Shown here piece by piece: positions 23,136-35,234 of a DNA stretch of 64,000 nucleotides; positions within the stretch are counted from its first letter, which is position 1; each line of letters starts with the position of its first letter. The notes under the pieces are model-generated. The model searched no databases. It saw nothing but the letters and a program-made list of their open reading frames with translations, and was not told where the DNA came from. Origin of the DNA: Pontederia crassipes (taxonomy: Eukaryota > Streptophyta > Magnoliopsida > Commelinales > Pontederiaceae); NCBI GenBank assembly GCA_030549335.1, contig CM060196.1, forward strand, positions 72,376,139 to 72,440,138. The letters run 5' to 3'. Both the position numbers and the translations under genes were made by a program.

Positions 23136-25944
23136 TGATAGTGATATTTGGGGGTTTTATGATAACTTGCTGATTTTTAGTTCAAAAGTCAAATTTTTGA
23201 ATTTTTGTTTCAATCCCCTAACTCACTCTCTACTGCAGTGCACAAGTCAATTGTAGTAACCCTAAATGTCGTATCCACAGTGATTTGAAGTCCTAGACTA
23301 CCTAAAAACAATTTAGATTAATCCTACTTGAAGTGGCAAAAACATATTTTTAAAGAGTTTGGAAAATAGATTTTTAGAAGTATGCAGAATGATAACTGTT
23401 TTGAAGTTTTTGAAAAGTTAACTAAACTGAATTATAAATGCTAATCTAGAGGCTAAAAGGGTTTATCTATCAATGAGGAAGGTCCTCCTAGGAATTGGGG
23501 TTCATCTAATTTAATTATGAATGAAAATGGACAAGTTATCACTTTATAGTCAAATCTAATTCAACCTTCAATATGGCTGTTTTCACAGCTCAATTAGACC
23601 AGAACTAAATAATATATTGTCATATAATTTTTAGCCAAGTTGAATTAGAAGAGTATCCCCACTGAAAATCAAGTTATCATTAAGTTCAATCCAACTCATT
23701 TGCTGATTTTTTGGCAATTCAATCAAATCTGAAATGATAGCTTCTAAATTGCACTTTGAAAGTGAAGGTAATGCTTCAAGCAACTAAACATGGATGAAAT
23801 CAATCCAATATTAATGCTAATGCTCCTTGGTTTATCTCTAAACTACAAGAGGATTTAAAATCAGCTTCTCAGCTGCAAATTCAAATTAAATCCACATTTC
23901 CATTAATGAATTGGATAAAAATCAGCACCTAATACAAGTTTGGGAAATTAGAAATTGTCATTGCTCCTTGGCTCATCTCTGAATCTCAAGGAAGGCCTTA
24001 AAACCATCTCTCAATGATGGATTAAAGTAGGGCTTAACAATGGCAATCAAATTCCAGGAATTTCAGGAAACCAGAAATCATCAACTCATTCATATCAGGA
24101 AAAAACCAAATGTGATTACAGATTTGAATCATAGGAATGTCAAAGTTTCTCAATCCATTTCTGAACAAGATTGGGATAGATGTTAAACTCTCAGTTGTTC
24201 AATTAATTCAAAACCCAATGACAATCAGATTCAAACAACTCAGGAAAATCAGAAATCTGATTGTTCAAAAATTAGGAAAGAAGAAAATCAGCAACAATTA
24301 CAAATTAGAACCTTAGGAATGTCATTGCATCTTGATCATTTCTGAACTAGAATGAACCATAAGATAACCTCTCAGTTGTCAAAACAATTGGGGCTCTACA
24401 ACGACAAAATAGGTTCTAAGAATTCAGAAATCAGGAAGGCATTCAGAATTCAGATTTCAGAAAAATCAGATTTCAGAAAGTAGAAATCAGAATTCTAATT
24501 GGGTTTGTATCAAGAACTTGGCATTGATTCTTGATTCATTTCTGAACAAGGGTTAGACCAAATGATAACTTCTCAGTTATAAATACAAATAGGGTCTTCA
24601 AATGATAAGATCAGATTTATAACAATTCAGATTCAGAATTGTAAAACCAGAAAATCAGAATTCAGAAATCAGTGCAGGAAGTTTGAACTTATCCCTAATC
24701 CATCCACAAAATATATTAGACTACTACCCTATCCTAGGAGGCATAGAATTTAGCTCCTCATGATTGCAAAGTTAGTTACAAGATAAAAGGAAAAATAGAA
24801 GTAAATCATCCTTGAGGTCTGTTGACAGAAATCTAGATTGCAACACTTCAGCTCCTCTCCCTTGCTCCTGGTCCAGCAGCCCTCCCAATGGAGGCTCTCC
24901 TTCCTTCCAGGGTTTCTTTAGCTTATATATGGCCTCCTTCCACCCTTAGATCAGCATCAAATTGTTCCATAGCCCCTGATGTGAGCCATCTGTCCAATGG
25001 TCCAAAGACAACTTTTCTGGACAGCAAAAGTAGGTGGTCCCCCCACCTTTTTCCAACTTTTTGCACTTGTTCTCCCTGCTACAAAAGATAGAGCACCAAG
25101 CATCAAAGTCCTCAAATGGGAAATGAACAAATAAGGATAAAGAAAACCACTATGATAAGCTCAAACATCAAGTATGATTAAGGGTTATGCAGAATTGCAA
25201 AACAAGGTTAAAATGATAACTTATCAATGTCCGGAATGATAACTTTGCATAAATCTTAGAAAATAATCAAATATGGATGGTTCAGAGCATTGAAGGCAAC
25301 AAATGGATTAGGGTGGCAAGTGAGTGAAGTCAGAAATCAAATATGAATAAGATTTCATAGGAATGATAACTTGGGTGCCAAAACGATAACTCAAATGCCT
25401 TAAAAATGATAACTTGTGATAACTTTAGTTGTGGTTATCCAAATGTGATGAAATTTGAACAGAAATGAGTTAGGATAGTGATTAAATGATTGCTTAATGC
25501 CTTTGTGCAAATTTGATAGTTTTGCATATCGAAATGATAGTTTTGCCCTTTAACGATAACTTGGCATTAGAAAATGATAACTTGTTTAAATGGATTTATA
25601 ATTTTGCACAAGTTGAGATATGACCTTCCAAATATGATTCATTCATGATAATAATGGATTTAGGGCAAGAAAATCATTGAAAATCAGTTCACTCAAAATA
25701 AAGATAACTTGACATATAGGAGTGATAACTTGTCCTAAAAATGATAACTTGGCATAGAATTGAATTATTTATGGATTTTGACATTTCAGAACCTCTATGC
25801 ACATGGAATTAAGTATAAAATGAGGAATATCAACTAGTTATCACAATCTATGCATTCCAAGCAAAATTGGCCGAAAGGTAGGCAAAAATGGGGCTCGATA
25901 TAAATGAAATGCATCTAAAATGGGATAAAAACTTATAGTGATCA
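23136..25944 (+). mobile_element. 2.8-kb solo LTR (family T, TGATAGTGATATTTGGG) in the L1
   Basis: It begins TGATAGTGATATTTGGGG and ends TATAGTGATCA, with a perfect 5-bp duplication CCCCA at 23131-23135 and 25945-25949. No coding sequence is present. The same family builds the palindrome at 28855-35234. The interior has degenerate tandem repeats (23800-24690) and many copies of GATAACTT (25200-25760). The TG...CA ends and 5-bp duplication support a solo LTR; no internal region or second LTR is present. Confidence 0.85.
23815..24690. repeat. Degenerate tandem repeat, ~140-190-bp period, inside family-T LTR
   Basis: A phrase like TTGATTCATTTCTGAAC, then CTCTCAGTT about 40 bases later, then AATCAGATTC recurs near 23825, 23962, 24148, 24330 and 24525. 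The same units are found in both palindrome arms. Between units lie A-rich runs of AGAAATCAGAATT. Confidence 0.8.
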
Positions 25945-26317
25945 CCCCATAATTCGCCTAAGCCAATGGGCTAAAAGAGCCCAATTGGGATACAGTAAAT
26001 CACGGACCCAGGCCTCTCTGAGAGGTAGGTCAACAGATGCTGGTCCAGTTGATCAAGTTTACTCCATGGTGATCGAGGCCACGCCCCTGTCGTGAGTCTA
26101 ATCATCTGAGAACCTAAGCTGGTAGAGGCAGAACTGACATAGAATACGTCGAAAGTGTCGAGAGCATTGATCATAGCAGAATGAGTCAGACTCCACGTGA
26201 TAATAGACGTGCACTCCAGTCGTGAAGTCTGTGCTCCATACGCTCGATGGCTGGCATCCAACATCTGGAAGTAATGTGGCGACCTGAAAGTTGGTGATCA
26301 TAAGGGTACTGAATCCG
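25945..26317 (-). pseudogene. L1-type LINE ORF2, middle piece (RT C-terminal side)
   Basis: Lying between two solo LTRs, this short piece translates on the minus strand in shifted frames to sequences such as HQLSGRH, MINALDTFDVFYVSSAST near 26160 and SVIYCIPIGLF near 25985. These resemble the post-palm RT/thumb region of plant L1s. It is contiguous with the flanking L1 pieces once the insertions are removed. Confidence 0.65.
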
Positions 26318-28055
26318 TGATGCGAGATTTGTATGTGCAAAATACTAGCAAGTATACTAGGTCGAATCAAGTAATAAAGAGTAAGTAAGAGTTGTCGATC
26401 CCATGAGGACTAGTCTAGATTCTTATTTTTTTAACTTAAGTTTATTAATTGAGAGAAAAGATATTTGTGATTTTAAAATAAAATAGAATTAAAGATGATG
26501 TCAATCTTAAATATTCGAATCCTCAAGTAATGAGAGAGAAAGTTAAATTATAGACCTTTAATTCCACATTATCTCTTAATTACTAATAAATTTTTTTTTA
26601 GAATTTAAGTGATGGAAAGATCGCCAAAAGTATAGGTTTCGGTTGGGACAACCTAACTACCCTAAAATAAGAATAGATAAAAGCAGCTAAACAAGTCAAC
26701 TTGATCTACCTACCTTAGGATGCTTTCATATGCAAATCTATGTTATTAATTACTAAACAAGCTAATTAATAATCCACAATTAATGGCCTCAAATCATATG
26801 ACCTAAAATCGAGTTGAGTATAACTAAATCCGACCCGATTTCAAGGAAGCCCGCCCGGATTGTGCCTTGTTCTTCTTCCGCTAGACTAACTCGGCTCAGG
26901 TCCGCAAGGCACAGCCCGAGTTGAATGGGTACCCGGTCCGGGTTGATCGAACTCGGCCCGGGTTCTATGTTAATTGATTCCGATGCATATATGATCGATT
27001 ATCATGTACAAGATTAACATGTAATTACTGCTAAAATCGCTAATAATTAACATGTAAACCTATTCAGCTATGATAAAACATTAAGTAAAAGACATACTCA
27101 AGTTCACAGAACTCTAAATAATAAAATAAACTAAGAGGAAGTTGGGATTCAAGATCGATCTTCTCGAAATAACGAAATTGCTCCATAAATAATTGATTTA
27201 ACACTAAAGTCGAGAAGAAAAATATAATAAAATGATTGGAAATATTAAATCAAACTCCCAGGTAGTAGATGATGCCTCTAGAATGAGCCTTGGCCGAGAT
27301 TACGTCGAAAATGATTGTCGAAAACCTTGGATTCTTCAATTCTCCATAGATTTGCAGTGGCGCGCAGTAGAAATTGTTCTCTTGTTTCCCGTGCGGCTAG
27401 GGCTCCAAACTATGAGATTTTTTGAGGTCTCAAAAATGGGTGTGGAAACAGAACTCTTGAATGTAAATTTAAAAGAAATGTAGCTCCAGTTCCTTCGGAT
27501 AAGATCTTTGGCGCAAGAAGGGGTGATATATATCATGTTCTGCTTCTCCTCTTTTTCATCCTCCTTAGGCTCGTGGTACATCCATATTTATAGAGGTGGT
27601 AGCCTTTTTGGGTTCCGAGTTGAGTTCACAATTTAAATCCAAGTTAAAGTCGGCCGAAAAATCACGTGATCTACTAGTTTGGCTGATTTGTACTAACCCG
27701 GGCCCGGTTTGTTCCAACTCGGGCCGGGTTTTGTTCGGATTTTATTTTTGGATAGAAATCGATTCAGATTTGAGTTTTAATGTCAACCCGATCCGAGTAT
27801 GATTCCAGCCCGGCCCGAGTTTCTGTTGAACTCAATCATATGTGCTCTTTGTGTTTCGTTTTATGTGCTTTTTCGATCCGATCACTTTGCACCTCTAAAA
27901 TGATGATCCTGAAAATAAAATAAATCAAAAGTGGGTAGCTTTGGACACAAAAGAAATTAAGAAAATAAATAGGAAAATAGATGCATGTAATGATAAAAAC
28001 AATGAAAATTAGCCTCAATAATGCATGTAAAACATGTATGAAATTGCATGCATCA
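26318..28055 (-). mobile_element. 1.74-kb solo LTR of family A (Athila-like)
   Basis: On the minus strand it begins TGATGCATGCAATTTCATAC at 28055 and ends CTCGCATCA at 26318. The flanks are ATCCG (26313-26317) and ATCGG (28056-28060), a 4/5 match consistent with an aged duplication. L1 coding sequence lies on both sides. It carries AACTCGG-CCGGGTT motif pairs at 26880-26965, 27697-27740 and 27785-27822. A TATAAATATGG-like box on the minus strand near 27595 could be the LTR promoter. Confidence 0.82.
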
Positions 28056-28854
28056 ATCGGGGTATGAAGCTGGGATGCACAGCGGTTTGCCTCCTCCATA
28101 ACCATGTCAAAGGGGATGAATGAGAATTTGGCATGGTTAATCTGGAGTCCAGTTATTGCTGAATAGATCCAAAAGTATCGCGACTCGACGAGCCACCTGC
28201 TCTGAGCCCTTGATGAAGAAAATTTTATCATCTGCAGGAGGGGTTCGAGACTGATGGCAAAACTGCTAATGATGTGGCCTGCCTCGTAGGAGGCTTGAGT
28301 GCATTTGGCGAGAGCATCAACGACTAGCACAGAGAGCATGGGAGCCAGAGGGCAGCCTTATCAAACACCTCTTAGTGGCTACCCACTCACCCATCATCGC
28401 CACGTTGACCAAGACCGAGAAAGAAGAAGTAGTGATACACCGCTTCATCCATGCGATTCAAGTTGTTGGGAAGCCTCTGACCAGTAAGGCATGCCATAAA
28501 AGGACCATGACAGAGAATCGTAAGCTTTGGCAAAGTCAACCTTCCATAAGAAGGCCTGACAACTGGTCTTTCGACAACAAGCAATGATATCTGATGCAAT
28601 GGTGGAATTGTTAGTGATGGTCTTGCCCTGGATAAATGCTGACTGGGCTAGGTGTATCAGATGTGGTAACACCACATGTAGCCAATTTGCCAAAACCCGA
28701 GCCACTAGGAGGTTTAGGGCGATCGGCCTCAAATCCTCAACTCACTCGGCCGGAGTTGCTTCGGGAGTAGGAATAACATGAATCGGTTGATGCGCTGAAA
28801 ACCTCGATTCCCCTCAGTGAACTCTATTGTGAATACATCATCTCGCACGGAAGG
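28056..28854 (-). pseudogene. L1-type LINE ORF2, reverse transcriptase N-terminal part
   Basis: Minus-strand translation gives INRFMLF/TPEATPAE then LRPIALNLLVARVLANWL near 28730, PHLIHLAQSAFIQGKTITNN near 28650 and KVDFAKAYDSLSW near 28530. The last contains the first catalytic Asp region of plant L1 RT (DxxKAYDxxxW). The piece stops at the left edge of the palindrome (28854), so the endonuclease and ORF1 are missing. Confidence 0.88.
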
Positions 28855-31686
28855 TGATAGTGATATTTGGGTTTTCTAGTGATAACTTGCTGAAAATTTA
28901 AGAAAATGTCAATTTTTCATTTTTTTGGTCTCCCAACTCACTAGCTGCAAGTGCACAGGTAAGTTGTAGTAGACTCAGGTTGTCGTATCCACAAGAATTT
29001 GAAGTCTAAAACACCCTAAAACAATCTAGATTAGTTCTACTTAAGTGGCTAAAAATAGATTTTTAATGAATAGTGAAAACAGATTTTTTTATAGAAAGTG
29101 AAATGATAAAAGATTTTTGGGTTTTGGAAATTTATCAAAACTGAATTATAAATGCTAGAATGAAGTCTAAAAAGGTTTAACTATCTATGAGGAAGGTTCT
29201 TCTAGGATATGGGGTTCATCTAAATTAATTAAGGATGGAATGGAACAAGTTATCACTAAATGTCCAACTTTTGATTCAACTTGAAAATGGCTGTTCCCAC
29301 AGCTCAATTGGCCTCTAACTAAGCAATATATGATTATATAATTGTTAGCTAGGTTGAATCAAAAGAGGGTCCTCACTGAAAATCAAGTTATCATTGGGCT
29401 CAAAAGAAAGATTCAATGCTGATTTTTTGCAATCCAAGGAAGTTTGGAATGATAACTTGCATTTGCAATCATAAAAAGATGGAATCATTCTAATCAACCA
29501 AACCAGGATAAAATATACTCAATAATGGTGCTTGTATTCCATGATTCATCTCTGAATTCAAGGGGGATTCAAAGTCAACCTCTCGGTTGCAAAATAAATT
29601 GGAATCCACACAAACACACTCAATTGGAAATGCAAACCATATAGCCACATGAGTTCATAATTCCCATTGCTCCTTGGCCCATCTCTGGATCTAAAAGAAG
29701 CCCTTAAGACTACCTCTCAGTAGTGGATTAATATGAGGGTTGACAATGGAAATCAGAAGTTAATTAAATGAGAAAATAGAAATCAGCATTTCTGAAAAAA
29801 TCAGCAATGTGGATTGATGGAATTCAAGTTTGCCAAATGCCCCTTGACCCATCTCTGGACTGCAAGGGATTCCTAGAGTACACCTCTCAGTGATTTGAAT
29901 AAAATAGGGATTAACAATTGGCAATCAGATTCCAAGCAATCAGAAAATAGAATTAGAATCAAACTAAGAAATCAGATTTTGGAAAAATCAGATTTGAATT
30001 CTGAATTGTCAATGATCTTGATTCATTTCTGAATAAGATCAGGGCATATATTAGCCTCTCAACTATTCAATTAATCCAATCCTTGATGACAATCAGATCC
30101 AAAGCCCAAGAAATCAAATTTTCAGACTTCAGGAATTCAGGAAACCAAAAAAATCAGCAACTCAGTAATTTAGAAATCAGAATTTTAAACCAATGGAAAC
30201 CTGACTTACCAATTGATTCTTGACCCATCTTTGGATTACAAGACATCCCTAAAGTTCACTTATCAGTGAAGGGAATGATTCAGGGGACTCAATTGATAAA
30301 ATCAGATTCCAATTAGGAATCAGAAAAATTAGAATTCTGATTTCTATTCAAAAATCAATGGAAAATTCTGGTTTTGAGTCAAATGATTGCCCAAACAATC
30401 TTGATTCATTTTTTATCAAGATTTGGGACAATATCAACCTTCTAGTTGCTCTATTAATCAAATCCACAATGGCAAACAGATTCAAAGGTTCAGGAATTCT
30501 GGTTCAGGAAATTCAGAAAAACAGAAACCAGAAATCTAAATTTCAGAAATCAGCACTTCAATTAAATTGGAATAAAGAACTTGACATTGATTTCTAATCC
30601 ATTTCTGAACTAGGGATAGATGAAATGATAACTTCTCAGCTATAGATTACAATAGGATCCAACAATGGCAAGAACTAACATTAGAAAATTCTGAAATCTG
30701 AAAATCAGCAAATGATTCAATGCAGGAATTATAAAACAGTCCATATCCATCCAAAACTAATCTAAACTACTACCCTATCCTAGAAGAAATGGAGTTTAGC
30801 TCCTCATATTTACAAGATTTGACATCAAATGGGATAAGAAACAGATACAATTCATGGTTCTTTGAAGCTTCCTGGCCAGCAGCTCCTCCACCAGAATCAA
30901 TCCAGCCTTGCTTGCCTTCAAACCCTTGAATGACCAGCCCCCCTTCTCCTCCAGAAAAATCCAGCTTATATATCACTCCTTTCCACCCTTTGATCAGCAT
31001 CTAAATGTTCTAATCCTCCTGATTGCAGCCACCTGTCCACCCCTCTGAAATTCCAGCTGCAGATTCCTTTTTGGTGCAGGAAAAAGTAGATGGTCCCCCC
31101 CTACTTTTTCCACTTTTTGGCCACCTTTCTCCCTGCTACAAATCCCCAAACAGCAAGCATCAAAGTCCTTGAATGGTATTTTGACAAATAAGGATTAGGA
31201 TAATGATAGTTGCTAGCTCAGATATCAAATGGTATTAGGTGTTGTGCAGGAATGAAAACTTGTATCAAAATTAATGAATTAAGGGGCCCGGAATGATAAC
31301 TTTATGAAAATCTTGGAAAATGTCCTAATATGGGTGGTTCAAAGTATTTCAGGCATCAAATTAATTAGAGTGACAAGTGAGTGAGGTCAGAAATCAAATA
31401 TGAATGAGATTCCTAAAAGTGATAACTTGAGTGCCCCAAAAACGATAACTTATATGACTTAAAAACGATAACTTGTCATAACTTGAGTTTTGATTATCCA
31501 AATGTGATGAAATTTGACCAGCAATGAGTTAGAACAATAATAAGATGATTGCTTAAGGTCCTTGTGCAGAATTAATGGTTTTTCATGTCGAAATGACAGA
31601 ATTGCCCTTTAACGATGACTTGGCACTTGAAAAATGATAACTTGTTCAAATTGACTTAAAACTTTGCACAAGTTGAGATGTTGACC
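28855..31686 (+). repeat. Left arm of large palindrome: family-T LTR, plus orientation
   Basis: The arm starts TGATAGTGATATTTGGG like the solo LTR at 23136 and follows it throughout, with GATAACTT motifs near 31270-31650, to about GAGATGTTGACC at 31686. There it breaks about 260 bp short of the expected LTR 3' end. It is much closer to the right arm than to the solo LTR: a 76-codon non-genic frame at 30770-31000 (minus) differs from its mirror at 32513-32743 (plus) by one residue. The flanking GAAGG on the left has no partner on the right. Confidence 0.9.
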
Positions 31687-31782
31687 AGCAAGGAGGCACT
31701 ATTGTCGACGCTAGGTCGACGCAAAGGAGGCACTATTATTTCCAGATATGCATTAGCATCTCTGTATCATCGCAGCTGGTTC
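31687..31782. other. Palindrome spacer with CACTA-like motifs
   Basis: About 96 bp that do not match the LTR. It contains AAGGAGGCACTATT twice (near 31694 and 31730), flanking GTCGACGCTAGGTCGACGC. The latter resembles the subterminal GACGCTA repeats of the CACTA element at 37.1-42.1 kb. Confidence 0.7.
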
Positions 31783-34700
31783 ATTAGCCCTAAATCCATC
31801 ATTATCATGTATAAATCATATTTGGATAGTCACATCTCAACTTGTGCAAAGTTTTAAGTCCATTTGAACAAGTTATCATTTTTCAAGTGCCAAGTCATCG
31901 TTAAAGGGCAATTCTGTCATTTCGACATGAAAAACCATTAATTCTGCACAAGGACCTTAAGCAATCATCTTATTATTGTTCTAACTCATTGCTGGTCAAA
32001 TTTCATCACATTTGGATAATCAAAACTCAAGTTATGACAAGTTATCATTTTTAAGTCATATAAGTTATCGTTTTTGGGGCACTCAAGTTATCACTTTTAG
32101 GAATCTCATTCATATTTGATTTCTGACCTCACTCACTTGTCACTCTAATCAATTTGATGCCTGAAATGCTTTGAACCACCCATATTAGGACATTTTCCAA
32201 GATTTTCATAAAGTTATCATTCCGGGCCCCTTAATTCATTAATTTTGATACAAGTTTTCATTCCTGCACAACACCTAATACCATTTGATATCTGAGCTAG
32301 CAACTATCATTATCCTAATCCTTATTTGTCAAAATACCATTCAAGGACTTTGATGCTTGCTGTTTGGGGATTTGTAGCAGGGAGAAAGGTGGCCAAAAAG
32401 TGGAAAAAGTAGGGGGGGACCATCTACTTTTTCCTGCACCAAAAAGGAATCTGCAGCTGGAATTTCAGAGGGGTGGACAGGTGGCTGCAATCAGGAGGAT
32501 TAGAACATTTAGATGCTGATCAAAGGGTGGAAAGGAGTGATATATAAGCTGGATTTTTCTGGAGGAGAAGGGGGGCTGGTCATTCAAGGGTTTGAAGGCA
32601 AGCAAGGCTGGATTGATTCTGGTGGAGGAGCTGCTGGCCAGGAAGCTTCAGAGAACCATGAATTGTATCTGTTTCTTATCCCATTTGATGTCAAATCTTG
32701 TAAATATGAGGAGCTAAACTCCATTTCTTCTAGGATAGGGTAGTAGTTTAGATTAGTTTTGGATGGATATGGACTGTTTTATAATTCCTGCACTGAATCA
32801 TTTGCTGATTTTCAGATTTCAGAATTTTCTAATGTTAGTTCTTGCCATTGTTGGATCCTATTGTAATCTATAGCTGAGAAGTTATCATTTGATCTATCCC
32901 TAGTTCAAAAATGGATTAGAAATCAATGTCAAGTTCTTTAATCCAATTTAATTGAAGTGCTGATTTTTGAAATTTAGATTTCTGGTTTCTGTTTTTCTGA
33001 ATTTCCTGAACCAGAATTCCTGGACCTTTGAATCTGTTTGCCATTGTGGATTTGATTAATAGAGCAACTAGAAGGTTGATATTGTCCCAAATCTTGATCA
33101 GAAATGAATCAAGATTGTTTGGCATTCTTTATGATTCAAATCTGTTTATTGTTCATAATCTGATTTTTAAAAATTGAATTCTGATTTCCTGATTCCTGAA
33201 TTTTCTGATTTCTGTGGATATCAGAATTTGTTCTTCATTTCTAACTTGGTTAATTGAGTCCTTGGGATGTTGGTATTGTCCCTATCTTATTCAGAAATGA
33301 ATCAAGATTGTTTGGGCAATCATTTGACTCAAAAGCAGAATTTTCCATTGATTTTTGAATAGAAATCAGAATTCTAATTTTTCTGATTCCTAATTGGAAT
33401 CTGATTTAATCAATTGAGTCCCCTGAATCATTCCCTTCACTGATAAGTGAACTTTAGGGATGTCTTGTCATCCAGAGATGGGTCAAGAATCAATTGGTAA
33501 GTCAAGTTTCCATTAGTTTAAAATTCTGATTTCTAAATTACTGAGTTGCTGATTTTTTTGGTTTCCTGAATTCCTGAAGTCTGAAAATCTGATTTCTTGG
33601 GCTTTGGATCTGATTGTCATCAAGGATCTGAGTTCTTGGGATGTTGCTATTGTCCCTATCTTGTTCAAAAATGAATCAAGATTATTTGGACAATCATTTG
33701 ACTCAAATCAGATTTTGTTTCCACTGATTTCTAATTCTGATTTTCTGGTTATCTGATTTCTAAACTGTTTGAACCTATTTGACATTCTGAACTTGATTAA
33801 TTGAGCAATTGGAAGGTTGGTCTTCATCCTAATCTTGTTCAGAATTGAGTTATGAATATTTGGGCATTCCATGATTCAAATTTATTCTCAACATTACCTT
33901 AAGTTTGATTTGGAACCTAAAATTCCTGAATTTCAGAATCTGGTTTCCTGAATTTAAAAATCTGATTTCTTGGGCTTTTGAATCTGATTGTCATCAAGGA
34001 TTGGATAATTGAATAGTTGAGAGGCTAATATATGCCATGATCTTATTCAGAAATGAATCAAGATCATTGACAATTCAGAATTCAAATATGATTTTTTTTC
34101 CAAAATCTGATTTCTTCGTTTGATTCTAAATTCTATTTTCTGATTGTTTGGAATCTGATTTGTCAATTGTTAATCCCTATTTTATTCAAATCACTGAGAG
34201 GTGTACTCTAGGAATCCCTTGTAATCCAGAGATGGGTCAAGGGGCATTTGGCAAATTTGAATTCCATCAATCCACATTGCTGATTTTTTCAGAAATGCTG
34301 ATTTCTGTTTTCTCATTTAATTAACTTCTGATTTCCATTGTCAACCCTCATATTAATCCACTACTGAGAGGTAGTCTTAAGGGCTTCTTTGAGATCCAGA
34401 GATGGGCCAAGGAGCAATGGAAATTAGGAACTCATGTGGCCATATGTTTTGCATTTCCAATTGAGTGTGTTTGTGTGGATTTCAATTTATTTTGCAACCG
34501 AGAGGTTGATTTTGAATCTCCCTTGAATTCAGAGATGAATCATGGAACACAAGCATCATTATTGAGTATATTTTATCCTGGTTTGGTTGATTGGAATGAT
34601 TCCATCTTTTTATGATTGCAAATGCAAGTTATCATTCCAAACTTCCTTGAATTGCAAAAAATCAGCATTGAATCTTTCTTTTGAGCCCAATGATAACTTG

Positions 34701-35234
34701 ATTTTCAGTGAGGACCCTCTTTTGATTCAACCTAGCTAACAATTATATAATCATATATTGCTTAGTTAGAGGCCAATTGAGCTGTGGGAACAGCCATTTT
34801 CAAGTTGAATCAAAAGTTGAACATTTAATGATAACTTGTTCCATTCCATCCTTAATTAATTTAGATGAACCCCAAATCCTAGAAGAATCTTCCTCATAGA
34901 TAGTTAAACCTTTTTAGACTTCATTCTAGCATTTATAATTCAGTTTTGATAAATTTCCAAAATCCAAAAATCTGTTATCATTTCACTTTCCATAAAAAAA
35001 ATCTGTTTTCACTTCCCTTTGAAAATCTGTTTTTAGCCATTAAAGTAGAACTAATTTAGATTGTTTTAGGGTGCCTTAGACTTCAAATTCTTGTGGATAC
35101 GACAACCTGAGTCTACTACAACTTACCTGTGCACTTGCAGCTAGTGAGTTGGGAGACCAAAAACAAATATGAAAAATTGACATTTTCTTTAATTTAAGCA
35201 AGTTATCACTACTCAATCCCAAATATCACTATCA
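31783..35234 (-). repeat. Right arm of large palindrome: family-T LTR, minus orientation
   Basis: Reverse complement of the left arm, ending ...ATATCACTATCA at 35234, the mirror of TGATAGTGATAT. It is about 620 bp longer. By eye the surplus is two blocks, about 33120-33318 (~197 bp) and 33630-34006 (~376 bp), each bounded by repeated phrases (AAGATTGTTTGG; CATCAAGGAT). This looks like one and about two extra internal repeat units. Its inner end stops at GGATTTAGGGCTAA, close to where the left arm stops. Confidence 0.9.

Noticed and set aside
23136..25944. Host gene between L1 pieces
   Set aside because: The segment has TG...CA ends, a CCCCA target duplication, stops in all frames and internal repeats. 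It is an LTR.
30770..31000. A conserved 76-residue protein found twice (also 32513-32743)
   Set aside because: The two copies are mirror images in the palindrome arms, so conservation comes from duplication of the whole LTR. No family is recognised.
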